This document shows positions 1 to 7,021 of a stretch of 24,307 bases of DNA, in pieces (position 1 is the first letter of the stretch; each line of letters starts with the position of its first letter). The translations under genes were made by a program, and so were the position numbers. The notes beneath the pieces were generated by a model. That model was not told the DNA's origin. It saw only the letters and a list, made by a program, of their open reading frames with translations, and did no database searches. The DNA comes from JBBDNT01 sp040877445 (lineage in GTDB: Bacteria; Planctomycetota; Planctomycetia; Planctomycetales; Planctomycetaceae). The stretch lies in NCBI GenBank assembly GCA_040877445.1, contig JBBDNT010000151.1, positions 1 through 24,307 on the forward strand, read 5' to 3'.

Positions 1-445
1 CCTGGTCGAGAGGGGGGGCGGGGGTGGAAGCGGATGAATCGGTCTCGGCCGATCGATCGTCACGATCGGCGCGACCGGAGTCATCGTCGTGCTTGCTCTT
101 CCCGTTCGATGCGGTCGCATCGCGCCGGGCGGTTTCGGGCGGAGCCGGGGAATGCGCGCCGGGGCCGACTTTCGGCTTGGTGGGCGACGCCGCGGACTGT
201 GCCGTGGAACGCCGCGGCGGAGCCGGCTTCGTTCGCGTGGAAGCCTTGACCGCGGTCCCATTCCCGCGATGTGCGGGCGCATCGTCGTCGTCCGGCCCTG
301 GGGGAAGGTCGGCGAGGTCGGAAAAATCGAGATCCGCGAACTCGGCCACCGGCGGGCCGTTATCGGGGAGGGGCTTCTCCGCGACCTGCCGCTTCAACTC
401 CGCCAGGAACTCGCTCGGCGTCAACTTTCGGGCGGGCTCCGTCAT
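1..445 (-). CDS. Partial disordered protein, N-terminal 148 residues, cut by window edge
   Basis: Reading leftwards from an ATG at 445, an open frame runs without a stop off the left edge of the window. It begins MTEPARKLTPSEFLAELKRQ, and third codon positions are strongly G/C, as in the other genes here. Residues 1 to 30 could form one helix. From about residue 35 the chain is Pro/Ala/Ser-rich with acidic clusters (DDDD near residue 55, DDD near residue 125) and basic stretches, so it is predicted to be disordered. No domain, signal peptide or membrane segment is visible in the part present. It could be the low-complexity N-terminus of a larger cytoplasmic protein. I do not recognise the family. 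There is no strong ribosome-binding site before the ATG. The coding call rests on the open frame and codon bias only. Confidence 0.5.
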   Translation of the reverse strand, partial: MTEPARKLTPSEFLAELKRQVAEKPLPDNGPPVAEFADLDFSDLADLPPGPDDDDAPAHRGNGTAVKASTRTKPAPPRRSTAQSAASPTKPKVGPGAHSPAPPETARRDATASNGKSKHDDDSGRADRDDRSAETDSSASTPAPPLDQ

Positions 446-524
446 CGCGCAAGCCTAGGTCGCGGAAGGGGGAAGGTCAAACCGCCGAAGGATTTCCGCG
501 GCGGCCTGAACCGTGATCTTCGAA

Positions 525-638
525 CGTCATGCCCGCGCAGCGCCTGCCCTCGCGCAGCGCCTGTCCTCGCGCAGGCGGGGGCGGGCATCCAGCATGGCAC
601 GCGGATCGCACTGGATTCCCGCTTTCGCGGTAATGACG
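525..638. repeat. REP-like spacer repeat with inverted ends
   Basis: The 13-nt ends, 525-537 and 626-638, are inverted copies matching at 11 of 13 positions. Next to the right end lies the familiar GGATTCCCGCTTTCGCGG motif. Inside, a 17-nt unit starting GCGCAGCGCCTG occurs twice in tandem (535-551, 552-568) and begins a third time at 569. This resembles the short hairpin-forming elements found scattered in spacers of many GC-rich bacteria. It sits just downstream of the rseP stop, so it may also act as a transcript end. Small ORFs across it (477-686 minus, 89-697 plus) are translations of the repeat. Confidence 0.6.
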
Positions 639-687
639 ACGATGCGGACGACGATCGAAAAACGAAAGATTCACGACCTCCGACATC

Positions 688-2769
688 TCACCGATGATAG
701 AAGATGTCCAGATACAGCACGAACATCATCAGGCTGAGGACGAACGCCATGCCGAGATAGGTCGCCGCGACGAGCACCCGCTCGCTGGGCTTCTTGCGGG
801 TGACTCCCTCCCAGATCAGGAACACCATGTGCCCGCCGTCGAGGACGGGGATCGGCAGGAAGTTGAGCACCGCGAGATTCACACTGAGGAAGCCGAGGAA
901 CAGCATCAAGGAGGCGAACCCCTGCCGGGCCATCGAGTACGCCGCCCCGGCGATGCCGACCGGCCCGTGCAGTTCGGTGGGGGAAATGCCGCCGCCGAAC
1001 AGGCTCCGCAGCGTGAGGTAGATGTCGGCGGTGGTATTGCGAGTGTGGGTGAAGCCCATGCCGACCGCATCCCCGATGTTGTCCGCCCGTTGTGTCTGCG
1101 TTTCCCAGAAGAGCGCGATTCCGCGCGTGTCGGGGATGAACCAGTCGTCGGCAGGCGCCGGTTCGAGCGCGACCTCGCGCGACTCGCCCCGCTTGCTGGT
1201 CACGTCGAGTTCGACGGTCGCGTTCGGGTATTGCTGCGTCATCCAAAACGCGTGTCCCCAATAGAACGGCTTGGGCTTCGAGTCGTCGGCTCGTGCCCAG
1301 AACCGCCACCAGGATCGCTTCGGCTCCTTTTCCGGACCGACGGTGATCGGCTTCGGGGCCGTTCTCGCTCCCTCCTTCTTCGGCTGAATCAGCCGCATCC
1401 GCACGATCTTGTCGCCTTCTTGAATCTCGGCCTTCGCGGCGGGGCTGTCCGGGACGATGTGCATGACGACGGGAATCAGCCGCACCGTCGCCCCGATCGC
1501 GGGAAGTTCGATCGGCGTTTCCGGACTGCTCGGCGGCGCGGTCCAGCCCGGCGCCGAGGTCGGCACGACGCTCAGGTCGAGTTCTTTCCGCTCCGATCCC
1601 TCGACCCGGAGGACGCGAAGTTCGACCGGCGCGCCGCCCCGCTCCGCGAGCAGGTCGGGCAACCGCAGCGGGTCGATCGCCTTGCCCACTTCCTTCCCGT
1701 CGACGTACAGCAGCTTGTCCCCCGGCTGAAGTCCGGCACGGTCGGCGGGGGAGTCGCGGCGGACCGCAGTCACCGGCCCGATTTCCATCCACAACCCCAG
1801 CGTGCGGAACGGACGCGGGTCGATGGTGACGGAAATCCGCTCCCCCGATCGCTCGTCGCCGTTCGCGTCGTCCGGTTGTTGGTCGCGTTCGACGACGAAC
1901 TCGAGCGGATCGCCGCGGCGCTCGGCGAGAACTTCCCGCAACTGGGCGGGGGTCTCGACCGGCACGCCCCCCACCTCGCGGATGACGTCGCGCGGGGCGA
2001 GAGGCGGCTTCGCCCGGTGGGCGGGCGTGTGCTCCGCCGCGGGAACGAAGTCGGGATCGTCGGAGTACGCCAGCATCAGGCTCTCGCTGGGCGCCACGCC
2101 GATCATCCGCTTCGTGCCCCCGCCGTCGGGATCGATCGCCAGATCGAACGCGCGGCCGTCCTCGTGCCGCCCGTGAACGCTGACGGTGCCGGACGAAAGC
2201 ACGACCGACCGCATGATGTCCATCCACGATTCGACGCGGCGATCGTTGATCCGCTCGATGGTGTCTCCCGGTTGCAACCCGGCCTTCCACGCGGGCGAAC
2301 CGGGAACCACCGCCCCGATCTTCGCCGTTTGCTGCTGCACGCCGATGCCGAACGCGATCGCGAAGAACATCAGCCCGGTGATGATGTTCATGATCACGCC
2401 GGCGGAGATGATGGCCATCCGCTGGCCGACCGTCTTCGACGAATACGAGCGCGGATCGCGGGCGATCTCCTCGGTGGAAAGCTGGCTGGGGTCGAGGTCG
2501 TCCTGTCCCAGCATCTTCACGTAACCGCCGAAGGGAATCGCCGAGAGGGCGTACTCCGTTTCCCCCTTCTTGCGGCTCCAGAGGATCGGCCCGAAACCGA
2601 TGCTGAACCGCTCGACGTTGACGTTGCACCACTTGGCGACGGCGAAGTGCCCCAGTTCGTGGAAGAAGATGACCAGCCCCAGCCCCAACGCCACCGCCAG
2701 GATGCTCAGGATCTTTTCGGCCAGGCCGCCCAGATCGGCCAGCAGGGGCAATGCGGTTACGAATTCCAA
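688..2769 (-). CDS. rseP: RIP metalloprotease RseP (site-2 protease family)
   Basis: This is an inner-membrane zinc protease that cleaves transmembrane segments, classically anti-sigma factors, inside the membrane. The zinc motif HELGH lies at residues 37-41 in the first membrane helix. The second active-site motif, NFLPIPVLDGG, lies near residues 636-646, preceded by the family's GGGISPTELHGPVG segment. Three PDZ-like regions are visible, with cores SPAWKAGLQPGD, SPADRAGLQPGD and SPAAKAEIQEGD. At about 693 residues it is clearly longer than the roughly 450-residue E. coli enzyme, which has two PDZ domains. Between PDZ 3 and the second motif lies a Trp-rich segment (WWRFWARADD). I chose the TTG at 2769 because GGGAG sits 8 nt upstream and it overlaps the dxr stop, implying translational coupling. 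An in-frame TTG at 2751 is the alternative. The open frame extends to 3582 only as antisense-free read-through across dxr. Confidence 0.95.
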   Translation of the reverse strand: MEFVTALPLLADLGGLAEKILSILAVALGLGLVIFFHELGHFAVAKWCNVNVERFSIGFGPILWSRKKGETEYALSAIPFGGYVKMLGQDDLDPSQLSTEEIARDPRSYSSKTVGQRMAIISAGVIMNIITGLMFFAIAFGIGVQQQTAKIGAVVPGSPAWKAGLQPGDTIERINDRRVESWMDIMRSVVLSSGTVSVHGRHEDGRAFDLAIDPDGGGTKRMIGVAPSESLMLAYSDDPDFVPAAEHTPAHRAKPPLAPRDVIREVGGVPVETPAQLREVLAERRGDPLEFVVERDQQPDDANGDERSGERISVTIDPRPFRTLGLWMEIGPVTAVRRDSPADRAGLQPGDKLLYVDGKEVGKAIDPLRLPDLLAERGGAPVELRVLRVEGSERKELDLSVVPTSAPGWTAPPSSPETPIELPAIGATVRLIPVVMHIVPDSPAAKAEIQEGDKIVRMRLIQPKKEGARTAPKPITVGPEKEPKRSWWRFWARADDSKPKPFYWGHAFWMTQQYPNATVELDVTSKRGESREVALEPAPADDWFIPDTRGIALFWETQTQRADNIGDAVGMGFTHTRNTTADIYLTLRSLFGGGISPTELHGPVGIAGAAYSMARQGFASLMLFLGFLSVNLAVLNFLPIPVLDGGHMVFLIWEGVTRKKPSERVLVAATYLGMAFVLSLMMFVLYLDIFYHR

Positions 2770-3905
2770 CGTGCCATCTCCCGTCGAGCCCGCGCGTCGT
2801 GTCGCAGCAATTCCGCCAGCGACGGCTCGGGGTCGAAATCGTGTGCTTCCAGAACCGCGCGGCAAGCGCGGGGAATATCGACGAACCGCAGCTCGCCGGT
2901 CAGAAACCTCTCCACGGCCGCCTCGTTGGCGGCGTTCAACACGGCGCCGCAGCTTCCGCCGCGGCGCGCCGTTTCGAATCCCAGGTCCAAAGCCGGGAAC
3001 GCGTCCCGATCGGGCGGCTCGAAGGTGAACGACATTGCCTCCCGCCAGTCGATCGTCGGGCTGAGACCTTCCACCCGCTCCGGCCAGGTGAGCGCATATT
3101 GAATTGGTAGCTTCATGTCGGGCGGAGACAACTGGGCGATCACGGATCCGTCGATGAATTCCACGAATGAATGGACGACCGACTGCGGGTGGACGACGAC
3201 TTCGATCCGCTCGGGATCGAGATCGAACAGCCACTTGGCCTCGATGACCTCCAGGGCTTTGTTCATCATCGTGGCGGAATCGACGGTGATCTTCCGCCCC
3301 ATGTTCCACGTCGGATGGGCCAGCGCCATTTCGGGAGTGACCGATTCCAGCTGGTCCGCCGTCCAGCCGCGAAACGGGCCGCCGCTCGCCGTCAGCACGA
3401 TCCGCTTCACTTCTTCGATTCGCCCCGACCGCAGCGCCTGAAAGACCGCGCTGTGCTCGCTGTCGACCGGCAGTAACGTCGCCCCGGTGCGCTCCGCCAA
3501 CGAGCGGGCCAGCGCCCCCGCGACCACCAGCGTCTCCTTGTTGGCGAGGGCGATCGTCTTTCCCGTTTCGAGCGCCGCCCACGTTCCCCGCAATCCGGCC
3601 GCCCCCACGATCGCGGCGACCACCACGTCGACTCCCTCATCCGAAGCCACCCGCTCGACCGCCTCCGGGCCGAACAGCAACTCCGTTCCGGCGGGAAACG
3701 CCCCGCGATCGACCTCGCCCTGCCGTTCCGCGTCGCTGACGACGGCGAACCGGGGCCGAAACCGCCGGGACTGCTCGGCCAGCAACCGCCAGTTGCGATG
3801 CGCCGTCAGCGCCGCCACGCGCATCCGATCCTGATGCCGCGCCGCCACTTCCAGACAATTCGTCCCGATCGATCCGGTGGCTCCGAGGACGGCGATGCGT
3901 TTCAT
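2757..3905 (-). CDS. dxr: 1-deoxy-D-xylulose 5-phosphate reductoisomerase
   Basis: Dxr converts DXP to 2-C-methyl-D-erythritol 4-phosphate using NADPH and a divalent metal, the first committed step of the MEP isoprenoid pathway, in the cytoplasm. The NADPH-binding GATGSIG is at residues 8-14, ANKETLV at 121-127, and the metal ligands fit D148 and E150 (in LPVDSEHSAVFQ) and E219. The family block HPTWNMGRKITVDSATMMNK spans about 197-215. At 382 residues it is near full family length. The start is the ATG at 3905, giving MKRIAVLGATGS. No ribosome-binding site precedes it, but a promoter-like pair ends 9 nt before the ATG. The stop overlaps the rseP start, matching the common dxr-rseP neighbourhood. 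Confidence 0.97.
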   Translation of the reverse strand: MKRIAVLGATGSIGTNCLEVAARHQDRMRVAALTAHRNWRLLAEQSRRFRPRFAVVSDAERQGEVDRGAFPAGTELLFGPEAVERVASDEGVDVVVAAIVGAAGLRGTWAALETGKTIALANKETLVVAGALARSLAERTGATLLPVDSEHSAVFQALRSGRIEEVKRIVLTASGGPFRGWTADQLESVTPEMALAHPTWNMGRKITVDSATMMNKALEVIEAKWLFDLDPERIEVVVHPQSVVHSFVEFIDGSVIAQLSPPDMKLPIQYALTWPERVEGLSPTIDWREAMSFTFEPPDRDAFPALDLGFETARRGGSCGAVLNAANEAAVERFLTGELRFVDIPRACRAVLEAHDFDPEPSLAELLRHDARARREMARWNS

Positions 3906-3914
3906 TGCCGTTGA

Positions 3915-3943
3915 ATTCTAAGGGGGCGGGGAAAACGCCGCAA
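3915..3943 (-). promoter_or_regulatory. Candidate promoter of dxr-rseP
   Basis: On the minus strand, TTGCGG (3943-3938) and TAGAAT (3920-3915) are separated by exactly 17 nt, matching the sigma-70-type layout. The -10 element ends 9 nt before the dxr ATG, so transcription would begin within a few bases of the start codon, giving a nearly leaderless mRNA. This fits the missing ribosome-binding site. The -35 match is only the TTG core. Confidence 0.5.
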
Positions 3944-3986
3944 GTGGCGTCTGCACAAGCCCCAAGCTGATCCCCGGCCGGCCCCA

Positions 3987-3998
3987 CCGTGGCCACGG
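3987..3998. repeat. 12-bp perfect palindrome between topoisomerase stop and dxr start
   Basis: CCGTGGCCACGG is self-complementary. It lies in the 127-nt spacer between the topoisomerase IB stop and dxr, about 45 nt upstream of the candidate dxr -35 element. It could be a regulator site or chance in GC-rich DNA. It has no loop and no T run, so it is not a typical terminator. Confidence 0.3.
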
Positions 3999-4032
3999 GG
4001 AAGACGGCGAGCCTCCGCCCCTCGTCGCACGG

Positions 4033-5061
4033 TCAGCGGAAGATCACGTTCCGCACCGACAGCAAGAGCGTCTCGGCGACGGTGAACCCATTCCGCGGTG
4101 AAGGCGGACTCTTGCGCGGCTGAAGCGTGCCTTCGATGAACGCGTCGGTCAGCGCCGGGTGTACGTAATACTTGCGGCAGACGGTCGTCGTGTTCCCCAG
4201 CGATTCCGCCGCGGCGCGAATGGCCGCATTCACTTGCCGCTTCCTCTTCGCGGGTGTGTCGCCGGCTTCTCCCAGAAGCAATTCACCGGCGACGAGGGCG
4301 GTCGCCTTCCACGTGCGGAAGTCCTTGGCGCTGATCTCCTCGCCGGAAATCTCGCGGAGGTATTCGTTCACATCCTGAGAGCCGACCGGCGCCGGTGTTT
4401 CCCCCGAGTCGGCGGACAGCGATTGGAACACCGGCTCCCACTCCCGGTCGAGATACTCCCGCACGATGCGGACAAGACGCGCGTCGTCGAGGCAAACCAT
4501 CTGCTCGCGTTCCGACTTGCCGGGAAAACAGAGCGTGATCCCCGAGCGAGAGCATTCGAAATGCTCGCGGCGGAGCGTCGACAAACCGAAAGAGCCGTTG
4601 CTGCGGGCATATTCCTCGTTGCCGATTCGCATCATCGTCGTGTCGAGAAGCGCCACGAGGGCGGCGGACGTCTTTTCGCGGGTGAGAGCGCGGCGGCGAA
4701 GATCGCGGTCGATCCGGCGGCGAACGCGGGGCAGGGCGCGGGCGAACCGTTCGAGTGACTGGAACTTGGCGAGATTGCTGAACTCCCGCCAGCGCGGGTG
4801 ATAAAGGTATTGTTTGCGGCCCCGATCGTCGCGGCCGGTCGCCTGCAGATGCCCGCGCGATTCCCGGCAGATCCACACGTCGGTCCAGGCCGGTGGAATG
4901 ACGAGCGCCTCGATCCGCCGACGATGCCGCGCGGAAGTGATCCGTCGGCCGTTGGGGGAAAGGTAGGCGAAACCGCGTCCGGCAGGAATGCGGCGGAAGC
5001 CGGGCTGATCGTCGCTGACATACAGAAGGTTCGCGGCGTGGGCGAGTTGCTGGGGGTCCAT
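4033..5061 (-). CDS. Type IB DNA topoisomerase, poxvirus/bacterial type
   Basis: This enzyme would relax supercoils by transient 3'-phosphotyrosyl nicking of one strand. The N-terminal domain carries YVSDDQPGFRR and GRGFAYLSPNGRRI, the family's DNA-contacting start. Catalytic-domain residues fit the family: Arg in MMRIGNEEYA (about residue 145), Lys in FPGKSERE (about 182), Arg in AKDFRTWKAT (about 249), and the nucleophile Tyr in CRKYYVHP (about 299). At 342 residues it is normal for bacterial members. I prefer the ATG at 5061: it leaves a family-like lead before YVSDD, and a GATAAT hexamer lies 9 nt upstream. An in-frame ATG at 5100 would add 13 residues; neither start has a clear ribosome-binding site. 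It stands alone. Bacterial homologues are patchily distributed and often thought to be transferred. Confidence 0.93.
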   Translation of the reverse strand: MDPQQLAHAANLLYVSDDQPGFRRIPAGRGFAYLSPNGRRITSARHRRRIEALVIPPAWTDVWICRESRGHLQATGRDDRGRKQYLYHPRWREFSNLAKFQSLERFARALPRVRRRIDRDLRRRALTREKTSAALVALLDTTMMRIGNEEYARSNGSFGLSTLRREHFECSRSGITLCFPGKSEREQMVCLDDARLVRIVREYLDREWEPVFQSLSADSGETPAPVGSQDVNEYLREISGEEISAKDFRTWKATALVAGELLLGEAGDTPAKRKRQVNAAIRAAAESLGNTTTVCRKYYVHPALTDAFIEGTLQPRKSPPSPRNGFTVAETLLLSVRNVIFR

Positions 5062-5627
5062 TGTGCGGTAATTATCGCCGACCCGGTGCGCGGCGAACAT
5101 CGGTCGATTCCGCAGGTCGCGTCGCCCAAGCGGCCCGGCATCGCATCCGCCCGCAACCGCAGCCTCTCGGTTGACGGCAAGCGGTTATGAAAAAAATCCC
5201 GGAAGCAGCGGGTCCCAGGGGGGCGGAGGACTCCGGCTGCTTCCGGGCGCGATACGCCTGCGGATTTCTTCGCGTTCGAAAATCGGCTTTGGGAATGGTC
5301 CCGCCGGCTTCCATGCCGACGGCCCACTCCGGATCCCGTTCGGCGAACCGAACGGCGATCCACGGCGCCGTGACTTCGAAAGCGACTTCCCGTTCGAGCG
5401 TGTCTTCGAGGATTCGGAGGTTTCGGTTTGGAATCGTCCGGCGAGCAACCGACGCCCGCTCGACGGGGCGGGAAATTAGATTCTTTCTCGAAACGCGTCA
5501 ACCCGGATGTCGCCGAATTTTTTCGCGGCCATTTTCGCACTGCGAACCTTTCACTTCCGTTCGTCGTGCGCGAATTTCGTGTGACCACGGTTGCCCCAGC
5601 CCCGGCGAAGCCGGAACCAAGACCCGG

Positions 5628-5659
5628 TTTCACCACGGATGGCACGGATTCGACGGATA
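5628..5659 (+). repeat. CACGGAT-type dispersed repeat fragment
   Basis: The sequence CACCACGGATGGCACGGA followed by TTCGACGGAT is a degenerate run of ACGGAT units spaced 9 nt apart. An oppositely oriented relative, GCCCATCCGTCAAATCCGTG, is at 5870-5889. I recognise the style from planctomycete spacers; that recognition is from memory and was not searched. Confidence 0.5.
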
Positions 5660-5748
5660 TTCCTGTTCGACCTCCGACGAGCGGAACCGCGTCGAAAGCG
5701 CGCTGGAGCCGGAAGTTCGATGGCGCGGCCACCTCCGTTCCCCCGCGT

Positions 5749-5768
5749 CCTCTGCGCGCTCGGCGGTT
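5749..5768 (+). repeat. CTCTGCGC-CTCGGCGGTT dispersed repeat, copy 1
   Basis: CCTCTGCGCGCTCGGCGGTT here is echoed at 5999-6022 (CGGCGCACTCGGCGGTTCC, same orientation) and in inverted form at 6048-6075 (AACCGCGGAGATCGCCGAGG onwards). Three related fragments in 330 nt indicate repeated insertion or duplication of one family in this spacer. Confidence 0.5.
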
Positions 5769-5865
5769 CATCGCATCATCGCAATGCAACGTCCCCGGCG
5801 TCCTCAACCCGACCGCATCGATCCGCAGAAGCCGCGGAGAGTAGCCAGGCGATGATTCCTTGTCT

Positions 5866-5895
5866 CATCAGTGCCCATCCGTCAAATCCGTGGTC
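5866..5895 (-). repeat. ATCCGTG-type dispersed repeat fragment (inverted relative of 5628-5659)
   Basis: GCCCATCCGTCAAATCCGTG contains ATCCGT units spaced 9 nt apart. It is the reverse-complement style of the fragment at 5628-5659. It is probably the same spacer-repeat family in opposite orientation. Confidence 0.45.
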
Positions 5896-6047
5896 GAAAA
5901 TTTGCGCAAGGCACGAAAACTCGAAGCCTTCGTAGCTCGGATGCCACGGAAGGCGGCCGGCGATTCGGCGGAGTTCGTCGAACGACGTCTCTCTCCAGTC
6001 TTCTCGGCGCACTCGGCGGTTCCAACTTTCCGTGGCGCAAGGAATCG

Positions 6048-6075
6048 AACCGCGGAGATCGCCGAGGGCGCAGAG
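6048..6075 (-). repeat. Inverted copy of the CTCGGCGGTT repeat family
   Basis: Reading the minus strand gives CTCTGCGCCCTCGGCGATCT and then CCGCGGTT, close to the plus-strand copies at 5749-5768 and 5999-6022. With them it marks the spacer as a repeat cluster. Confidence 0.5.
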
Positions 6076-6208
6076 TGTTCGATCGGCCAAGTCCGATCCT
6101 GGTAGCGTCTGTGCCGCGCTGCGGGACGTGGGACGGTGGTTTTCATTTTTCCATCCCCGACGTTTCCGTCCCAAAGATCCGGCACGACGACATCGCCCGT
6201 CCCCCCGT

Positions 6209-6369
6209 GGGTGTGGCAATTCTTCTTGGCGTGTGGCAAAAGGTCGGGTGGCGGGCGCGCTTCACCACGCGAAAGCCCCGTCGCGCGCCACGGGGGGTTC
6301 CGCGTTGCGGAGCGCCCCCGCCACCCATCGCCACAGAGATTGGCGTCGCCAAGAACTCTTGCCGCACCC
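6209..6369. repeat. Palindromic dispersed element (two inverted ~70-nt arms)
   Basis: The left arm (6209-6279) and right arm (6294-6369) are degenerate inverted copies of one unit. The unit starts like GGGTGTGGCAA and passes TTCTTGGCG and GGGTGGCGGG. The right arm ends with CGCTCCGCAACGCGGAA when read on the minus strand. The plus-strand block at 24232-24307 is another copy of the same unit. It is identical to the right arm over its last 35 nt or so. This is a hairpin-type, probably non-autonomous dispersed element. Confidence 0.65.
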
Positions 6370-6462
6370 CACCTCGTTTGCCATCCACCATCCACTGTCC
6401 ACCGCCCTTCGCATCCTTTACAATGCCCGCGTTCCGAACGGATAGGCGCGGAGTCGAACCCC

Positions 6463-6906
6463 ATGCTGGACATGCCGGTTAAACGCAAGGACCTCAAGCC
6501 GGGCGAGGTGCTGTGCCAGTATTGCACCGGCAAGTGCTGCCGGTACTTCGCCATCCCCATCGAGAAGCCCGAGACCTGGGACGATTTCGACACGATCCGC
6601 TGGTACATGTTCCACGGGCGGGTGTCGATCTTCGTCGAGGACGGCACGTGGTTCCTGATGGTCCACGCCGATTGCGAGCACCTGCAGGCGGATAATCGCT
6701 GCGGCACCTATGAGACGCGACCAGGGATCTGCCGGTCCTACACCACCGAAAACTGCGAATACGACGACGACGCCTGCTACGACAAGCTCTTCGAGACGGC
6801 CGAGCAGATCTGGGAATACGCGGAAGCGGTCCTCCCGCCCCGCAGCCGCCCGAAGTGGGACCAGGGGCGGAAGGGTGCGAGCCTGCCGGTGCTGAGCGGG
6901 GTCTGA
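6463..6906 (+). CDS. YkgJ-family cysteine-cluster protein
   Basis: This 147-residue protein carries the CxxC-xxx-CC cluster typical of the YkgJ/CxxCxxCC zinc- or iron-binding family: C18, C21, C25 and C26 in CQYCTGKCCRYF. Further cysteines are C71, C80, C90 (in RPGICRSY), C98 and C105. The pattern is metal binding, probably Zn or an Fe-S site. The biochemical role of the family is not established. The start ATG at 6463 has GGAG about 9 nt upstream; ATG 6472 is an alternative. The open frame continues upstream to 6136 through repeat DNA, which I exclude. There are no membrane segments, so it should be cytoplasmic. It is first in a rightward run with the SUKH gene and hisS, but the inverted repeats between them argue against a simple operon. 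Confidence 0.88.
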   Translation: MLDMPVKRKDLKPGEVLCQYCTGKCCRYFAIPIEKPETWDDFDTIRWYMFHGRVSIFVEDGTWFLMVHADCEHLQADNRCGTYETRPGICRSYTTENCEYDDDACYDKLFETAEQIWEYAEAVLPPRSRPKWDQGRKGASLPVLSGV

Positions 6907-6923
6907 AGCGCACTGGGCTGAAA

Positions 6924-6967
6924 CTTTCGACGCAAAGACGCGAAGGGCGCAAAGAAGCGCAAAGGAT
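6924..6967 (+). repeat. Left arm of 44-bp inverted repeat around the SUKH gene
   Basis: This block contains GCAAAGACGCGAAGGGCGCA. Its reverse complement matches 7918-7961 at 43 of 44 positions. The motif family (TTTGCG..TCTTTGCGCCCTTCGCG) looks like a common spacer repeat, but two such similar copies facing each other around one gene is striking. Confidence 0.85.
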
Positions 6968-7021
6968 AGTTAGATAAAAGCCCCCAAGCGTCGGTCGCTG
7001 AACCTGCCGGAGAGGTTTCCC

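Larger units (their letters stand above)
5062..6462. other. 1.4-kb gene-poor spacer filled with dispersed-repeat fragments
   Basis: I see no credible gene here. The open frames on both strands (for example 5187-5855 plus and 5776-6219 minus) lack any recognisable domain. Their more 'protein-like' stretches are translations of repeat DNA. Recognisable repeat pieces are at 5628-5659, 5749-5768, 5866-5895, 5999-6022, 6048-6075 and 6209-6369. The first 500 nt (5100-5600) holds nothing I can name. The spacer separates the leftward topoisomerase gene from the rightward YkgJ gene, so it must contain both promoters. Confidence 0.6.

Noticed and set aside
535..575. CRISPR-like tandem repeat
   Set aside because: The 17-nt units are directly adjacent with no spacers, and no cas gene is present.
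694..3102. 802-residue plus-strand open frame opposite rseP/dxr
   Set aside because: It is antisense to two recognisable genes, has no domain and is His/Arg/Asp-rich, as expected from the mirrored GC-rich codons.
2770..3582. N-terminal extension of the rseP frame
   Set aside because: The part beyond 2769 overlaps dxr in another frame, is Arg/Gly-rich and precedes the first membrane helix and HELGH motif.
5187..5855. 222-residue plus-strand frame in the gene-poor spacer
   Set aside because: No domain is visible, composition is Arg/Ser-rich, and part of it is a translation of the CACGGAT repeat.
6042..6461. tRNA-like T-loop sequences (GGAATCGAACC, GAGTCGAACCCC)
   Set aside because: The minus-strand T-loops lack pairing T-stems, and no acceptor or anticodon arm can be built around them.
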